Counted from the first letter of the stretch, positions 41,346 through 52,279 are shown. The stretch is 64,000 nucleotides of DNA from Shinisaurus crocodilurus (GCA_021292165.1 CM037878.1:288038971-288102970); one strand, 5' to 3'. The notes: generated by a model not told the origin, from the sequence alone. A program made the numbers and translations.

Positions 41346-41887
41346 AATTGTATCTACCTACTCCTCAATTGTACACAGACACAGCCGTTTACTTTTTTGC
41401 CCATTCTGGCTGTTTGGGTGGGTCGAGAAAAAGAAAGAGGCCCTTTTTGCTTGCTTCTTTGTAGCATAGGAAGATTCTTTCCCCCACCACCACCACCTCT
41501 GGCCTTGTTTGTGAATAAGGTTGCCAACATTTTTTTCTTTTTCCTGTCCCTGCCCTTGTGTCTTACTTTAATGGCAGGCTGAACTACAGAAACTACGTAG
41601 GTAAATGCATTCCCTGATCATGGCTATAATAAAGTGATTGCAGAACTGGCAGGGGGAGGACTGGAGGCCAGGGGGAAAAGTTGCAACCCTATTAGTGAAT
41701 CTAAAGTGAAATCTGGCCGTTCTTTCCCCTAAATATAGCTGCTCTTTTAAAAACGTGGCCCTAACTGGCCATTCTCCATCATATGGGCTCCGGTGGCCTC
41801 AGGTTGCTTGCCATCATGCACACACAAACACACACACACACACACACACACTTAACTCACATGTGGAAGACACAGCCACTTCTTATT
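41346..41887. other. Unassigned, with (CA)n
   Basis: (CA)n at 41830-41851; the rest is unassigned. Confidence 0.35.
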
Positions 41888-41895
41888 GGTTAGAG

Positions 41896-42032
41896 CAGTG
41901 TTCTCCAACCTTGGGCCCCCCAGATGTTTTTGGCCTACAACTCCCAGCATGCCCCAGCCAGCTACGCTGGCTGGGGCATGCTGGGAGTTGTAGGCCAAAA
42001 ACATCTGGGGACCCCAAGGTTGGAGAACACTG
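41896..42032. mobile_element. hpA hairpin MITE
   Basis: Duplication GGTTAGAG (41888-41895, 42033-42040). One extra C in each arm at different places. Confidence 0.92.
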
Positions 42033-42040
42033 GGTTAGAG

Positions 42041-42630
42041 AATATCTTAGCTGGAAGCAACGGATTGCTTCGCTGTTTCTTCTCCTCTGGCTGAGTCCGG
42101 TCCAGCCGCTCTTCCTCTGAAATATATGCACACATGTCGTGGGGAAGAAAGAGCGTGAGGAAACGGGGACCTTTCTTTAAAAACAAATAACCGGACACTC
42201 GTTTCATTTTTAAATACCAAAACCAGAATGCCGAATAGCTCAGGGAGCGCCAGGCAGGCTGCACAGAGCACACGCACAGCAGCTCCGTCCTCCAACACTG
42301 CACTGCCGCCACGCGCGCTCTCCCCGGCATCTGCCGCCTGAGGCAGCCACCCCCTACCGCCTCCGCCTCGCGGTAGGGCCGGCCCTGCCTAGTGAGCAAT
42401 TACCCGAACTGGAATCTGTCCTGCAGGTGCGGCATCACCATCGCACGGCGTTGTTAGTTTTTCCGCCTGGGGACGCGAGAGGAATTTTTCATCCGGAGCA
42501 TGGCAGCAAGATGGGATCAGTCGTTTGGGTTTCTATGGATTGTCTTCTGCATGGTTCAACGGGCAGGATCACTGGGAATCGGGCTGGAGCCAGCCAGCTG
42601 GACAGAAGCCAACTGGAGGCTGTAGTTCAA
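42041..42630. other. Unassigned, 0.6 kb
   Basis: 42290-42400 has a GCCGCCTGAGGCAGCC / GGTAGGGCCGGCCCTGCC segment like a decayed hAT end. No exon. Confidence 0.35.
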
Positions 42631-42638
42631 CGTATATG

Positions 42639-42803
42639 CAGGGCCGGTGCAAGGCAGTTTGGTGCCCTAGGCAAGATCAGATATTTAGTGCCCCCCCCTT
42701 CCCACTTGAGAGCACTGTATTTTTTTAAAGGCATTTCTGGCGCCCCCTTTAGCCCTGCGCCCTAGGCAGCTGCCTAGTTGGCCTAATGGTAGCACCGGCC
42801 CTG
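42639..42803. mobile_element. hatF MITE, short form
   Basis: 165 bp, exact duplication CGTATATG (42631-42638, 42804-42811). Confidence 0.92.
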
Positions 42804-42995
42804 CGTATATGGGGGGGCAGGGTCCACCGGGTTGGGAAAGGCTGGAACAGAACATCCTGGAAGAGGGCAGGGTTCCAGCCAGGCAACCATGAACAGGGGC
42901 ACTCCGCACCCGGAACATTTTGCTGCATCTCCAACTTACCTTTCCCCGAGTGCTGTTACCTGATATTTTTGAGATCAGGATGCCAGGGCTTGAGC

Positions 42996-43185
42996 CAGGG
43001 CCGGCGGCACAGGTAGGCATGGCTGGGCACCTGTCGAGGGCCCACACACCGCAACAGGGGCCCCGTTGACAAGAGCCCCCTGGAGTGGCTCCTCCTCCTC
43101 TTCCCCATGGCAACCTGCTTCTTCCCCTGCCTCTCGCTCCGGCCTGGACAACGGAGGTGGTGAGAAGGAGGAGCGGGAGATGTGG
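42996..43185. mobile_element. Partial copy of the 28,029 hAT-like insert
   Basis: CAGGGCCGGCGGCACAGG, GGCATGGCTGGGCACC, GCAACCTGCTTCTTCCCC; cut off by a 5S-SINE. Confidence 0.55.
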
Positions 43186-43347
43186 CTCACGCCGGCTCAG
43201 CTCGTCCGAGCGTGGAAAGCTAAGCAGGGTCAAGCCTGGTTGTTACTTGGATGGGAGACCCCTCCTCTAGTTTCCTGCCTTGAGCAGGGGGTTGGACTCG
43301 ATGGCCTTGTAGGCCCCTTCCAACTCTATGATCTATGAAATCTATGA
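43186..43347 (+). mobile_element. 5S-SINE
   Basis: GGCTCACGCCGGCTCAGC, CGTGGAAAGCTAAGCAGGG, TTGGATGGGAGACC, CTTGAGCAGGGGGTTGG, tail TATGAAATCTATGAG. Confidence 0.85.
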
Positions 43348-43352
43348 GATGC

Positions 43353-43477
43353 CACCACACAATTCCAGCTTGCCAGAAAATAGCTTCCTGGATAATTTGC
43401 AACAGATATATATCTATATATCTCTACTCTTGCCCCTTTGCAAAATGAAAGGCTGACTTTCGTTATGGATCAGCGGC
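43353..43477 (+). repeat. 125-bp inverted repeat, left arm
   Basis: CACCACACAATTCCAGC to GGATCAGCGGC; inverse of 44183-44307 with two substitutions. Confidence 0.9.
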
Positions 43478-44182
43478 TTGCTCCCGGGCTCTCTATCAAG
43501 CAAGCAAGTGGGAGCCAGGAGGAGGAGGAGGACGACGACGACGACGAAGAGCAGCGGGTGACCGCGGAGATGAGAAGGCAGACTCATTGAGGGAGGGGGC
43601 ACAGGGAGGCTGTCTTGCCCAAGGGCCCTCTGAAACATGGATCTGGTACTGGCTTGAGCCGAAGACCTTCTGCATGCAGGCCACAGGGGCTCGATGATCC
43701 CTCCCTACCGGAGGCGGCCTTTATGAAGATCGATTGGGCTGCTGCCCTGATCTTACTCCTTTTCTTTGTACACTTCAGGCGCTTTTCTCACTGCAAGTTG
43801 CCTCCACGAGGGCGGCCGATTGTGAATCTCCAGAGGAAGAGGGCCAGAGAAGACAGCGATTCGCATAAAAGTTTACGTACGCTCAATCATATGCATAGAG
43901 GGTGCATTTAGAAATATTATCACTTGAAGAGAAATACCATCCGTGTCAACATCTGACCGGGTGAGCTGCGTCTGCTGCCCAGGGGCTGCGGAGAGGCAAC
44001 TCCAAGGCCCTTCCGCTCTTCCTCCTGATGGCTCTTTATCTTTATACTGGACCTAGACTGGATACAGCCCTTCAAAGAGAGGAGGATGCCTTCTAAATGG
44101 AGGACAGTCTTCTGCAAAAGGGGGCACATGGACACCCTAACCCACACCCCTATCAGCATGCCCCCGATTTCCTGCAAATTTT
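43478..44182. other. Spacer of the inverted repeat, with a repD copy
   Basis: (GAG)n/(GAC)n at 43518-43548 and a + strand repD (GCATAAAAGTTTACG, GACCGGGTGAGC, TTTATACTGGACCTAGAC) at about 43800-44110. Confidence 0.5.
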
Positions 44183-44307
44183 GCCGCTGATCCATAACGA
44201 AAGCCAGCCTTTCATTTTGCAAAGGGGCAAGAGTAGAGAGATATAGATATATATCTGTTGCAAATTATCCAGGAAGCTATTTTCTGGCAAGCTGGAATTG
44301 TGTGGTG
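44183..44307 (-). repeat. 125-bp inverted repeat, right arm
   Basis: GCCGCTGATCCATAACG to GGAATTGTGTGGTG; see left arm. Confidence 0.9.
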
Positions 44308-44714
44308 TGCAGCGGCAGGATGTTGTTCTTTCTTGTTTTTTTGGGGGTGGGGGGGTTATTTCTGTCTCTCTGCGTGTACTATAAAAGGAGATCGGTCTTT
44401 TGACAGCCGAGGCCCTGCCATTAGGGAGAGAGAGGCCTCTCTCCGTGCACCCTTGCACCACCAGTTCTGATTTTCCAGCGTGGCAGTGGAGGGGGAGGGG
44501 ACGGACCCCCGAGCCGGCCGCCTCCGCAGAGAATGCGGGGCTACGCAGCCGTCATTCAGATTTCTCAGATTTCGGATGATTACTCCAGAAATGTGCAGAG
44601 TCAGGTTTTTGTTTTTTTGTTTTTTAAAAAGAGGCAGCTCTAGTCTGTTGCATAAAGAGGGCGACTTGAAGTTATTTTAAAACCAGGAAAAAAAGCCTTA
44701 TCCCCCGTTCCTTT
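44308..44714. other. Unassigned, 0.4 kb
   Basis: T/G-rich run near 44330-44360; no exon or family. Confidence 0.3.
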
Positions 44715-45036
44715 TGAAGGGATGTCACACAGAGGAGGGCAAAGATCTCTTCTCGTTCATCCCAGTTTGCAGGACACGGAATAATGGGCTCAAGTGACAG
44801 GAACCTAGATTCCACCTAAACATCAGGAAAAATTTCCTGACTGTCAGAGCAATAGGACAATGGAATCAACTACCTAGGGAGGTTGTGGGCTCTCCCACTC
44901 TGGAGGCATTCAAGGTGCGGCTGGACAGACATCTGTCGGGGATGCTTTGACCTAGATTCCTGCATTGAGCAGGGGGTTGGACTCGATGGCCTTGTAGGCC
45001 CCTTCCAACTCTACTTTTCTATGATTCTATGATTCC
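44715..45036 (+). mobile_element. CR1 LINE 3' end
   Basis: From GGGATGTCACACAGAGG to the TCTATGATTC tail. Relative to the intact CR1 at 4.5 kb it has an in-frame TGA where that copy has TTA (44794-44800). Confidence 0.88.
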
Positions 45037-45339
45037 TTTACAAGACCACCTCGTGCTCTCCCAGTGTTGTCAGACTGAAGGAAACATCCCTTTTTAGCAT
45101 AATAGCAGAAAGCAAGGGAAAGGAGATCTTGGTTAGAAAGATGGAGAATTCTGAAAAAGGAGTACCGTACATGCCTATCAGTACTCCAGTGGTTGCTGGG
45201 GAACATGGGCGGGGAGGTGCTGTTGCACTCAGGTCCTGCTCGTGGGATCCAGTGGGCAGCTGGTTGGCCGCTGTGTGAGCAGAATGCGGGCCTAGATGGA
45301 CCCTTGGCCTGATCCAGCAGGGCTCTTGATGTTCTCAAG
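45037..45339 (-). mobile_element. Unassigned, then CR1/L3 tail fragment
   Basis: 45037-45160 unassigned; 45165-45335 holds GTTGCTGGGGAACATGGGC, GTTGGCCGCTGTGTGAGC and GATCCAGCAGGGCTC. Confidence 0.6.
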
Positions 45340-45519
45340 AAGTCATAGGATGCTGCCTTATACTGAGCCTGACCTTTGGTTCATCTTGTTGCCCAGTACT
45401 GTCAACACTGACTGGCAGCAGCTCTCCAGGGATTTCCGGCCCTACCTGGAGATGCCAAGAATTGAACCCAGGACCTCTGTCATGCAAAGCAGGTGTTCTG
45501 CCATTGAGCTGCAGCCCTT
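45340..45519 (-). mobile_element. tRNA-SINE
   Basis: ATGCTGCCTTATACTGAG, GACTGGCAGCAGCTCTCC, AATTGAACCCAGGACC, TCTGCCATTGAGCTGC. An hpA element is inserted directly after. Confidence 0.85.
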
Positions 45520-45527
45520 CCCTACAG

Positions 45528-45662
45528 CAGTGTTTCTCAACCTTGGGTCCCCAGATGTTTTTGGCCTACAACTCCCAGCATGCCCCAGCCAGCTATGCTG
45601 GCTGGGGCATGCTGGGAGTTGTAGGCCAAAAACATCTGGGGACCCAAGGTTGAGAAACACTG
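45528..45662. mobile_element. hpA hairpin MITE
   Basis: 135 bp, duplication CCCTACAG (45520-45527, 45663-45670). Arms share TTTCTCAACC / GGTTGAGAAA in place of TTCTCCAACC. Confidence 0.93.
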
Positions 45663-45670
45663 CCCTACAG

Positions 45671-46274
45671 GAACATGGAACCGGGGCCGTGGAGACTCAC
45701 AGCAGGTCCTGCTCAGGTCTGGCCACATCTGTGCCAGCCAGCACCTTGGGGAGGCACTCATATAGTCGAGTTGCGTGGATAGTGTCATTCTACAGTTTAA
45801 TCACTAGGTGGCACTGGACTTAGCTGCAGCTCTGCGGAGCCACGGGGGAGGGTTCCTCCGGCTGTTCTGTTCTTGTTGGAAACAATCAAGTTCTTGTCTC
45901 ACTTCTTGGCTGGTGTGTCCTCGAAGCCGCCGACCAGGACACATGTTGCTAAGAACTTTTCTTTTGCACTCCCAACTAGGAATATGCGACGCTGCGAACT
46001 CCGTTTCATTTGAGCCTGATGGACTTCCACAGCTTTTCCAATCCAGCAATCGGAAACAGACCGTGCCAGATTTTTTCCCCCCAGGTTCTGTAAATGTGCG
46101 TGAAATAGTTGCACACGTTGAGAACCGAGATCTGCATATCTACTAGTGCCATTTGCAGAAATGGCGATTTACGCATATCGGGTCTGAATCTTTAGATGTT
46201 TGTAAATGGGTTCCCGCTGTTTTTAATATTTTATCGCATTTGCATGTCCATTATGTAACCCCGGGCGCAGCATA
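45671..46274. other. Unassigned, 0.6 kb
   Basis: A 112-codon frame (45808-46146) has no family signature. Possibly unique. Confidence 0.3.
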
Positions 46275-46526
46275 CAGTAATACCTTGGATTGCAAGTAAC
46301 TTGGTTTGAGAGTGTTTTGCAAGACAAGCAAATTTTTAAATATTTATTTAATATTTTTTTAACTTGATATACAAGTGACATCTTGCAATACAAGTACTGT
46401 AGTACAGCTTAAATTAAAAATCTCTGTACAAATTTTTTTGGGGGGAATTTCGTTTTGATATAAGAGTGTTTTGGATTACAAGCACGTTTCCAGAACGAAT
46501 TATGCTCTCAATCCAAGGCATGACTG
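46275..46526. mobile_element. marK MITE
   Basis: CAGTAATACCTTGG to CCAAGGCATGACTG with TA flanks at 46273-46274 and 46527-46528; about 90 percent like the marK parts at 38 kb. Confidence 0.87.
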
Positions 46527-46962
46527 TATTCCCTTGGTAAATGGTTTGTGCAAACGGGGTCATAGTTTTTTAGTCTCTTCCCCCCACCCTTGTTCTTCCC
46601 ACCGTATTATGAATGCAATATCTGATTTCGTTTGCTTTTAAAATGGGCCACAATTTGCAGCCAAAATTTTTTTTTTTTAAGTGCAGGAAATTTGTGCAAA
46701 TTTCCTGAGCTTTTTTTAAAATAAATAAATAAATAAACTGCACAAACCGCAGCCCATTTTAAAAGCGGAAATCTGTGTGCTGCCTTGACTTACGTCAAAT
46801 TGAGTCGGTGCCAGCGTGGGGGAAGTGGAATAGAATCCGGAAGGCCAAATCAGGAAAATCTGTCAGATTTTCACCCCGCAAATGGATTCCTCGCACATCC
46901 CTATCTCTGACTATAAGATCAAGTCCAAAGTTCCATCTTATTCTGTATTGGAAAATGTGCAT
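46527..46962. other. Unassigned, small inverted repeat
   Basis: GCTTTTAAAATGGGCC (46635) and GCCCATTTTAAAAGC (46752) face each other; palindrome GGAAATTTGTGCAAATTTCC near 46686. Confidence 0.45.
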
Positions 46963-47215
46963 ATTTATATTTTTATTTATTATATTTATACCCCTCCTTT
47001 TTTCCTGCAAGGAACCCAAGGCGGCTTACATAATCCTCCTCCTCCTCCTCCTCCTCTCCATTTTATCCTCACAACAACCCTGTGAGGTAGGTGAGGCTGA
47101 GAGTCAGGGACTGGCCCAAAGTCACCCAGTGAGTTTCATGGCCAAGCGGGGACTAGAACCCGGATCTCCCGAGTCCCAGTCCAACACTCTCACCACTACA
47201 CCACACTGACTCTCT
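46963..47215 (-). mobile_element. Sauria-type SINE
   Basis: TTTTATTTATTATATTTATACCC to CCACTACACCACACTGAC, full length, with a (CCT)n expansion at 47036-47058. Confidence 0.85.
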
Positions 47216-47920
47216 ATTTGATACGTACATTTGGGCAAATGCACACACAAATACACACAAATGTTTGTGCAAGAAGAAAAAAAAACAAAGATCGCAATCT
47301 GAAACAAACATAAGTTAGAGCGAGCTTCAAGGTGGACTTTGGAGAACTTTGGTGAGCTCGAGTTTTGCTGATCTGACATTCTTGCATGTCATAAAATTTA
47401 TTTATTATGGTATAGTCCTCCTGGGACTGTACCCATTCAGAATGGGGGGGGGGGGTGTCACATGACTGAAAACTCCACTACTATAGGAAATTAGCATGTC
47501 AGGCTGGGACAATAAAACCCATGTGCTAGATGGACATTTTGCATGAAATGCTCTTCCTGCCAAAAAGGGAAGCTCCACCACTCGCTGCGGGCTGCATAGA
47601 TAGGGTTCTGTTTGTAATCATGAACGTGTCTCTCTCTCTCTGCATCACCACCATCATCCATTCCACCTCCAGGCTCCACTGTGCTGTTTCCATATTATTG
47701 TATTTTTGTCCCAGTTATGCTGCAGAGGCTGCCTCGGTTGTAATAAATGGTTATTGTGAGAGGAACAGATGAAACAAGCCATTTTGCTCACAGCTGGGCA
47801 CAAAAGATGGGCCGGGGGGGGGGGGGGGAGAGAATAAGCAGGCATTAACAACTCTGTTGTCTGCTGTAATAGCCATTTGCAAGGGCTGATTGGGGACCAT
47901 ACGAGGGGAACAAATAATCC

Positions 47921-47957
<37 letters not shown>

Positions 47958-47964
47958 CGAGCAG
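47216..47964. other. Unassigned, 0.75 kb
   Basis: G runs at 47444-47454 and 47815-47828, then (GT)n(GA)n at 47920-47958. No exon. Confidence 0.35.
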
Positions 47965-48240
47965 GCAAGAACATAAGAAGAGCCATACTGGATCAGACCA
48001 TCTAGTCCAGCATTCTGTTCACCCAGCGGCCAAGTGGGATGCTGCCGCCACGCCCCACAGCTGCCCGTGGGAAGGCCGCAAATAGGACGCGAGTGCAACA
48101 GCACCCTCCCGCTTGCTCCTATCCCCCAGCGACTGGTGTACACCGGCCTCTGAATCTGGAGGTCATATGCAGCCATCATGACTAGTAGCCATTTATAGCC
48201 GTATCCTCCATGCATTTGTCTAACACCGTCCACCCACGTG
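47965..48240 (+). mobile_element. CR1/L3 tail fragment
   Basis: GAACATAAGAAGAGCC, CAGCATTCTGTTCACCC, GACTAGTAGCCATTTATAGCC; fairly long copy. Confidence 0.65.
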
Positions 48241-48319
48241 TTTGCTTTTACCCGAAAAACATGTTTAGATTCACATGTGGCTTCTGTCTGCACTTTATCT
48301 GCAAGGGGATCATCTACAC

Positions 48320-48456
48320 CAGTGTTCTCCAACCTTGGGTCCCCAGATGTTTTTGGCCTACAACTCCCAGCATGCCCCAGCCAGCTACGCTGGCTGGGGC
48401 ATGCTGGGAGTTGTAGGCCAAAAACATCTCTGGAGACCCAAGGTTGGAGAACACTG
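48320..48456. mobile_element. hpA hairpin MITE
   Basis: Duplication ATCTACAC (48312-48319, 48457-48464). Right arm has a 2-bp insertion (CATCTCTGGAGACC). Confidence 0.92.
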
Positions 48457-48464
48457 ATCTACAC

Positions 48465-49137
48465 ATTCAGGTAAAAATGGAGCTCTCTCCCCTGTGCTTC
48501 CCTCACGGGCCAATGTGGGCTGAAGGTTAACAGGGTCACTTGAGGTGTTAAGGAGAGAAACAGCAGGCTACTAGGGGTGGGCGACTTGTGGCCCTCCCTC
48601 CAGATATTTTGGGCTACAGTTCTCATTCAGCCCTAGCCAGCATGGCCAACGGTGAGGGAGCTGGGAGCTAGAGACCATCTCGCGGCAAGTCCTACAAGAT
48701 CTGACCCCTGTTCCACTCTCTGGCTCATTTCCGCGTGGCCTGGGCGGGCATGGCCCCGACTTACCCCAGCTACAAAGGGAGCGGCGGCGGAAGGTGCCTA
48801 GAGACCGTCAGCATGGGTGGTCTCGCTTAGCGTTTGCAGCTGAGGCAACTTTTAGCTTTGCTAAGATGTCTTTTGGCTGCTAATAATAATAATAATAATA
48901 ATTATTATTATTATTATTATTATTGTGTGTATTTCTCTTTTGTCAGACCTTACTATGAATTACTATTGGATTGTTTAACCGTAGCATATATTTATTGTGA
49001 GATGTTTAGCCTACTTGTATGACTATTCAAATTTTGTAACGACTTGTAATTGTTAATGAATGAACTGGAAATCTTGCTGTATTTTATTATGTAATTTTTT
49101 CCGAGGTTGCTGTAAACCAGCATGCAAATAAAGTGGC
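48465..49137. other. hpC copy, (TAA)n, unassigned
   Basis: hpC-like CCCTCCCTCCAGATATTTTGGG with CCAGCATGGCCAACGG at about 48585-48690; (TAA)n(TTA)n inverted microsatellite at 48881-48925. Confidence 0.45.
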
Positions 49138-49305
49138 CTGTGGCTCACGCTGGCGCAGCTTGTCTGAGCGTGGAAAGCTAAGCAGGGTCAGGCCTGGTGA
49201 TTACTTGGACGGGAGACCCCTCCTCTAGTTTCCTGCATTGGGCAGGGGGTTGGACTCGATGGCCTTGTAGGCTCCTTCCAACTCTATGATCTATGAAATC
49301 TATGA
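49138..49305 (+). mobile_element. 5S-SINE, full length
   Basis: TGTGGCTCACGCTGG at the 5' end, GCTTGTCTGAGCGTGGAAAG, GGGTCAGGCCTGGTGATTAC, then the CR1-type tail; ends TATGAAATCTATGAA. Confidence 0.88.
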
Positions 49306-49549
49306 AGAAGAATTCAAATGCTTCTATTTCCCACCACATAAAATCCTTCCTGGCAATGATATCCATAATATATCTAAGTTGATTAGCTATATAATACCAT
49401 TTTAAATTTGGAAGTCCAAGTCCCCTTGTTTTTTGAGCTTTATACCACCTATTCTTAGTAACCCTTGCTCTTTTCCCCCCATTACAATAACTGTTTAAAA
49501 TTGCTTGCCAATCTTTAATTTCCGTCTCTGATATCTTATTTGGTAGCAT
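49306..49549 (-). pseudogene. L1-type LINE ORF2 fragment
   Basis: About 80 open codons: KRARVTKNRWYKAQKTRGLGLPNLKWYYIANQLRYIMD (key words GLGLPNL, YYIANQL) match the region after the RT domain of L1-clade ORF2. 5S-SINE tail adjoins on one side. No other L1 part seen. Confidence 0.75.
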
Positions 49550-49713
49550 TCTAAATCGCGCGGTAGGGGCTTACCCCTCTACCGACCATGGTCACTTTGT
49601 GTGCGTCCCCGCATGCAGCCATCCTGCGGAACTGAGACCAATCGAAAGTTGTATGCATTTCATACAAATTCATGTACGTATATTTAAGAAACTGGAAGAA
49701 GATATATATATAT
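49550..49713. repeat. Fragment shared with 7.28 kb, then unassigned
   Basis: GGTAGGGGCTTACCCCTCTACCG and GGTCACTTTGTGTGCG at 49562-49607; then AT-rich sequence ending in (TA)n. Confidence 0.6.
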
Positions 49714-50493
49714 TGTGGAGGAAGGGGGGACTGGCTGGCCCGCCACACCTCCACCCTTTCCTACTCCAAAGGAACCAAGACCCCCAGAGATCTCAAGGTA
49801 CCAGATTGCCAGCCTCAGCTGTCTGCAACCCTACTTGAATCTCTGTTCAGGGACTCGCCTTCAATTCTGTAACCTGGATTTAGATACTGAAGCCACAGAG
49901 TACTACAAAACCCATGTGGGGTAAAACCAGGACAAGGTTTATTCTGGTAGCATTTTACAACAAGATTAGGGAAATGAGAGAAGCACACAAAATAAAGAGA
50001 GAGACACGTTAGTACACAGTAAAGCTGCAAAACAATAGAACCTGATTCCTTAAGATCTCTCAGGCACACACCTGTTACCTGAGGGTGTTCTCTTCAAGGG
50101 TTAAATCCAGCACAGCCTCGCTGCCGGAGGGAGATTACCACACCTACCCGAAGGTCCAAGGTGGGTAAAACTCCCACAAGGCTTGCCTTTACTAGAGCCC
50201 TCAATCCAGCTAATTTCACCAGGAGCTGCCTGGGGTCCTTGGCTTACCGCCATTACCACAGCCGGGTAGAACAAAGACCAAAACCCACGCTTTGGGAAAT
50301 ATACCTTTTTCCCCCCTCCCCTCCTCTGCTGCCTCTCAGCCAATTAGATTGAACTTCTCCTGGCCAGTCAGGATGAGGGAGGCTCATGAGTCATGCCTCA
50401 TGGCTTGAACTATTTACATAAGAAAGCCCTATCCGAGGCTTTCGTTTCCTCCCAGCCCCCTCAACTGGCCCCACTTGGCTTACACATGAGGAG

Positions 50494-50536
<43 letters not shown>

Positions 50537-51649
50537 CATGCATGCAGGAACCCCCAAGGGCCCCTTTCTCCACACGCTAACTATGCACACCCCACCCCAG
50601 CCGGTTCACACGTGTGTGTGTGTGTGTGTGTGTGTGAACCCCCCCAAAGGCTCTTTTCTTCACATATATATATATATATATATGTGAAGGAAGGAGCCTT
50701 TGTGGGTTCCTACATGTACACACACACACATGTGTGTGTACGCCTCCTCATGTGTAAATCAAGTAAGGCCAGTTGGGGGCTGGGAGGAGGCGAAAGGTAC
50801 ATAAAGCATCGGCTGGGGCATGGCGCCTGGAAGTCTGGCCTAGGGCTTTTATATGCAAATGTAGTTCAGGCCCAGTAAGCCATGAGTCATGACTCATGAG
50901 TCTCCCTCCCCCTGCCTGGCCAGGTGGGGTTCATTCTAATTGGCTGGAGGCAGGAAAGCTACAGAAAGGGGGAGGGGGGAAGAGCTTCCCCCCCCCCCGA
51001 CGTGTAGCCTGTGTGTCTTTGTCTGTCTTGGTTCGTCGCGTGGTTGCTAGCTGTGGAGTAATGGCAGCAAGCCAAGCAGAGGCCCAAGCCCTCGGGGGGG
51101 GGGGCTCAGGAACCGACCCCAGGTAGCTCCTGGTGAAATTAGCTGAATGAGGGCTCTGGTGAAGGCAGGCCCTGTGGAGGGCTACCCATCTCGGACCTTC
51201 GGGTAGATGGAATAACCCTCCCGGGCGGCAGGGCTGTGCTGGATCTAACCCTGGAAGAGGATCGACCCTCAGGTAACAGAGGTGTGTGCCTGAGAGATAT
51301 GAAGAATCAGGTTTTGTTATTTTGCAGCTTTACCATGTGCCAAAGTGTCTCTCTCTCTCTCTCTTTTGTGTGCTCCCCTCATTTCCCACCTTTTGCTGTA
51401 AAATGCTACCAGAATAAACCTTGTCTTGGTTTTACCCCACATGGGTGTTGTAGTTGCTCTGTGGCGTCAGTATCTAAAAATCCAGGTTACAGAATTAAAG
51501 GCGAGTCCCTGAACAGAGATTCAAGTAGGGTTGCAAGGAGCTGAGGCTTGGCAATCTGGTACCTTGTTGAGATCTCTGGGGGTCTTGGTTCCTTTGGGGT
51601 AGGTAAGGGTGGGGTGGTGGCGGGCCAGCCAGCCCCCCCTTCCTCCACA
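49714..51649. mobile_element. 1.94-kb giant foldback element
   Basis: Left arm 49714 to about 50670, right arm about 50690 to 51649, inverted, often near 85-90 percent identical. Ends TGTGGAGG / CCTCCACA sit in a (TA)n run. Matching landmarks: GAACCAAGACCCCCAGAG with CTCTGGGGGTCTTGGTTC; TTTATTCTGGTAGCATTTTAC with its inverse, giving AATAAA at 51413-51418 and 49938-49943; GAGGAGGCG words near the centre. Centre is CTTCACA(TA)nTGTGAAG. The left arm has a duplicated (GT)n unit. Confidence 0.88.
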
Positions 51650-52141
51650 ATATATATATACATATATATTCTGAAGTCCACAGTCTCTATGTTGGAGACC
51701 CCTCCACAGACGCCGTTGGAGACACCCATGGGTGCTTTGTTGAGGGGATTTTGGTTTCTTTAAAAAAAATAATTACAAATCAGACCGAAAGAGTTTGTCC
51801 GTCTCTAGAAGTAATTGGTTGACATGACCTGTGTTTGACTTCTCTGACTTCGACTTCTGCTCCCCGTGTCGTGCGAACACACCCATAGTCTTGACCGCTT
51901 GGTATTACTCTCCAGTATAGGAGGCAGGCACGTCTCTCTCTCTCTCAGTACCAGTCACCAGAACACAAGCCGGACGGTGCCGCTGATCGTGCTCAAGTCC
52001 TGTGTGTGGACTCTCCGCAGGGCCCGGCCCTGCTGTTTGGCAAAGTGAGGCACTGGCCTCAGGCAGCGGATGCTGGGAGGTGGCAGCGGGGTTGGGAGTA
52101 GGGAGCGGTGCGTCGTGCAGCTAACCTGCTGCCTTCAGGTC
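51650..52141. other. Unassigned, 0.5 kb
   Basis: (TA)n remnant then unassigned; 52030-52060 has a GAGGCACTGGCCTCAGGC palindrome like 42330. Confidence 0.35.
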
Positions 52142-52149
52142 CAGTGGAG

Positions 52150-52271
52150 CAGTGTTCTCCAACCTTGGGTCCCCAGATGTTTTTGGCCTACAACTCCCAG
52201 CATGCCCCAGCCAGTGTAGCTGGGAGTTGTAGGCCAAAAAACATCTGGGGACCCAAGGTTGGAGAACACTG
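52150..52271. mobile_element. hpA hairpin MITE upstream of SERPINH1
   Basis: 122 bp with shortened right arm, duplication CAGTGGAG (52142-52149, 52272-52279). Lies about 525 bp upstream of the heat-shock element. Confidence 0.92.
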
Positions 52272-52279
52272 CAGTGGAG

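Noticed and set aside
50480..50760. Separate (GT)n and (TA)n microsatellites as simple repeats only
   Set aside because: They form the centre of the 1.94-kb foldback: sequence on both sides continues as matching inverted arms.
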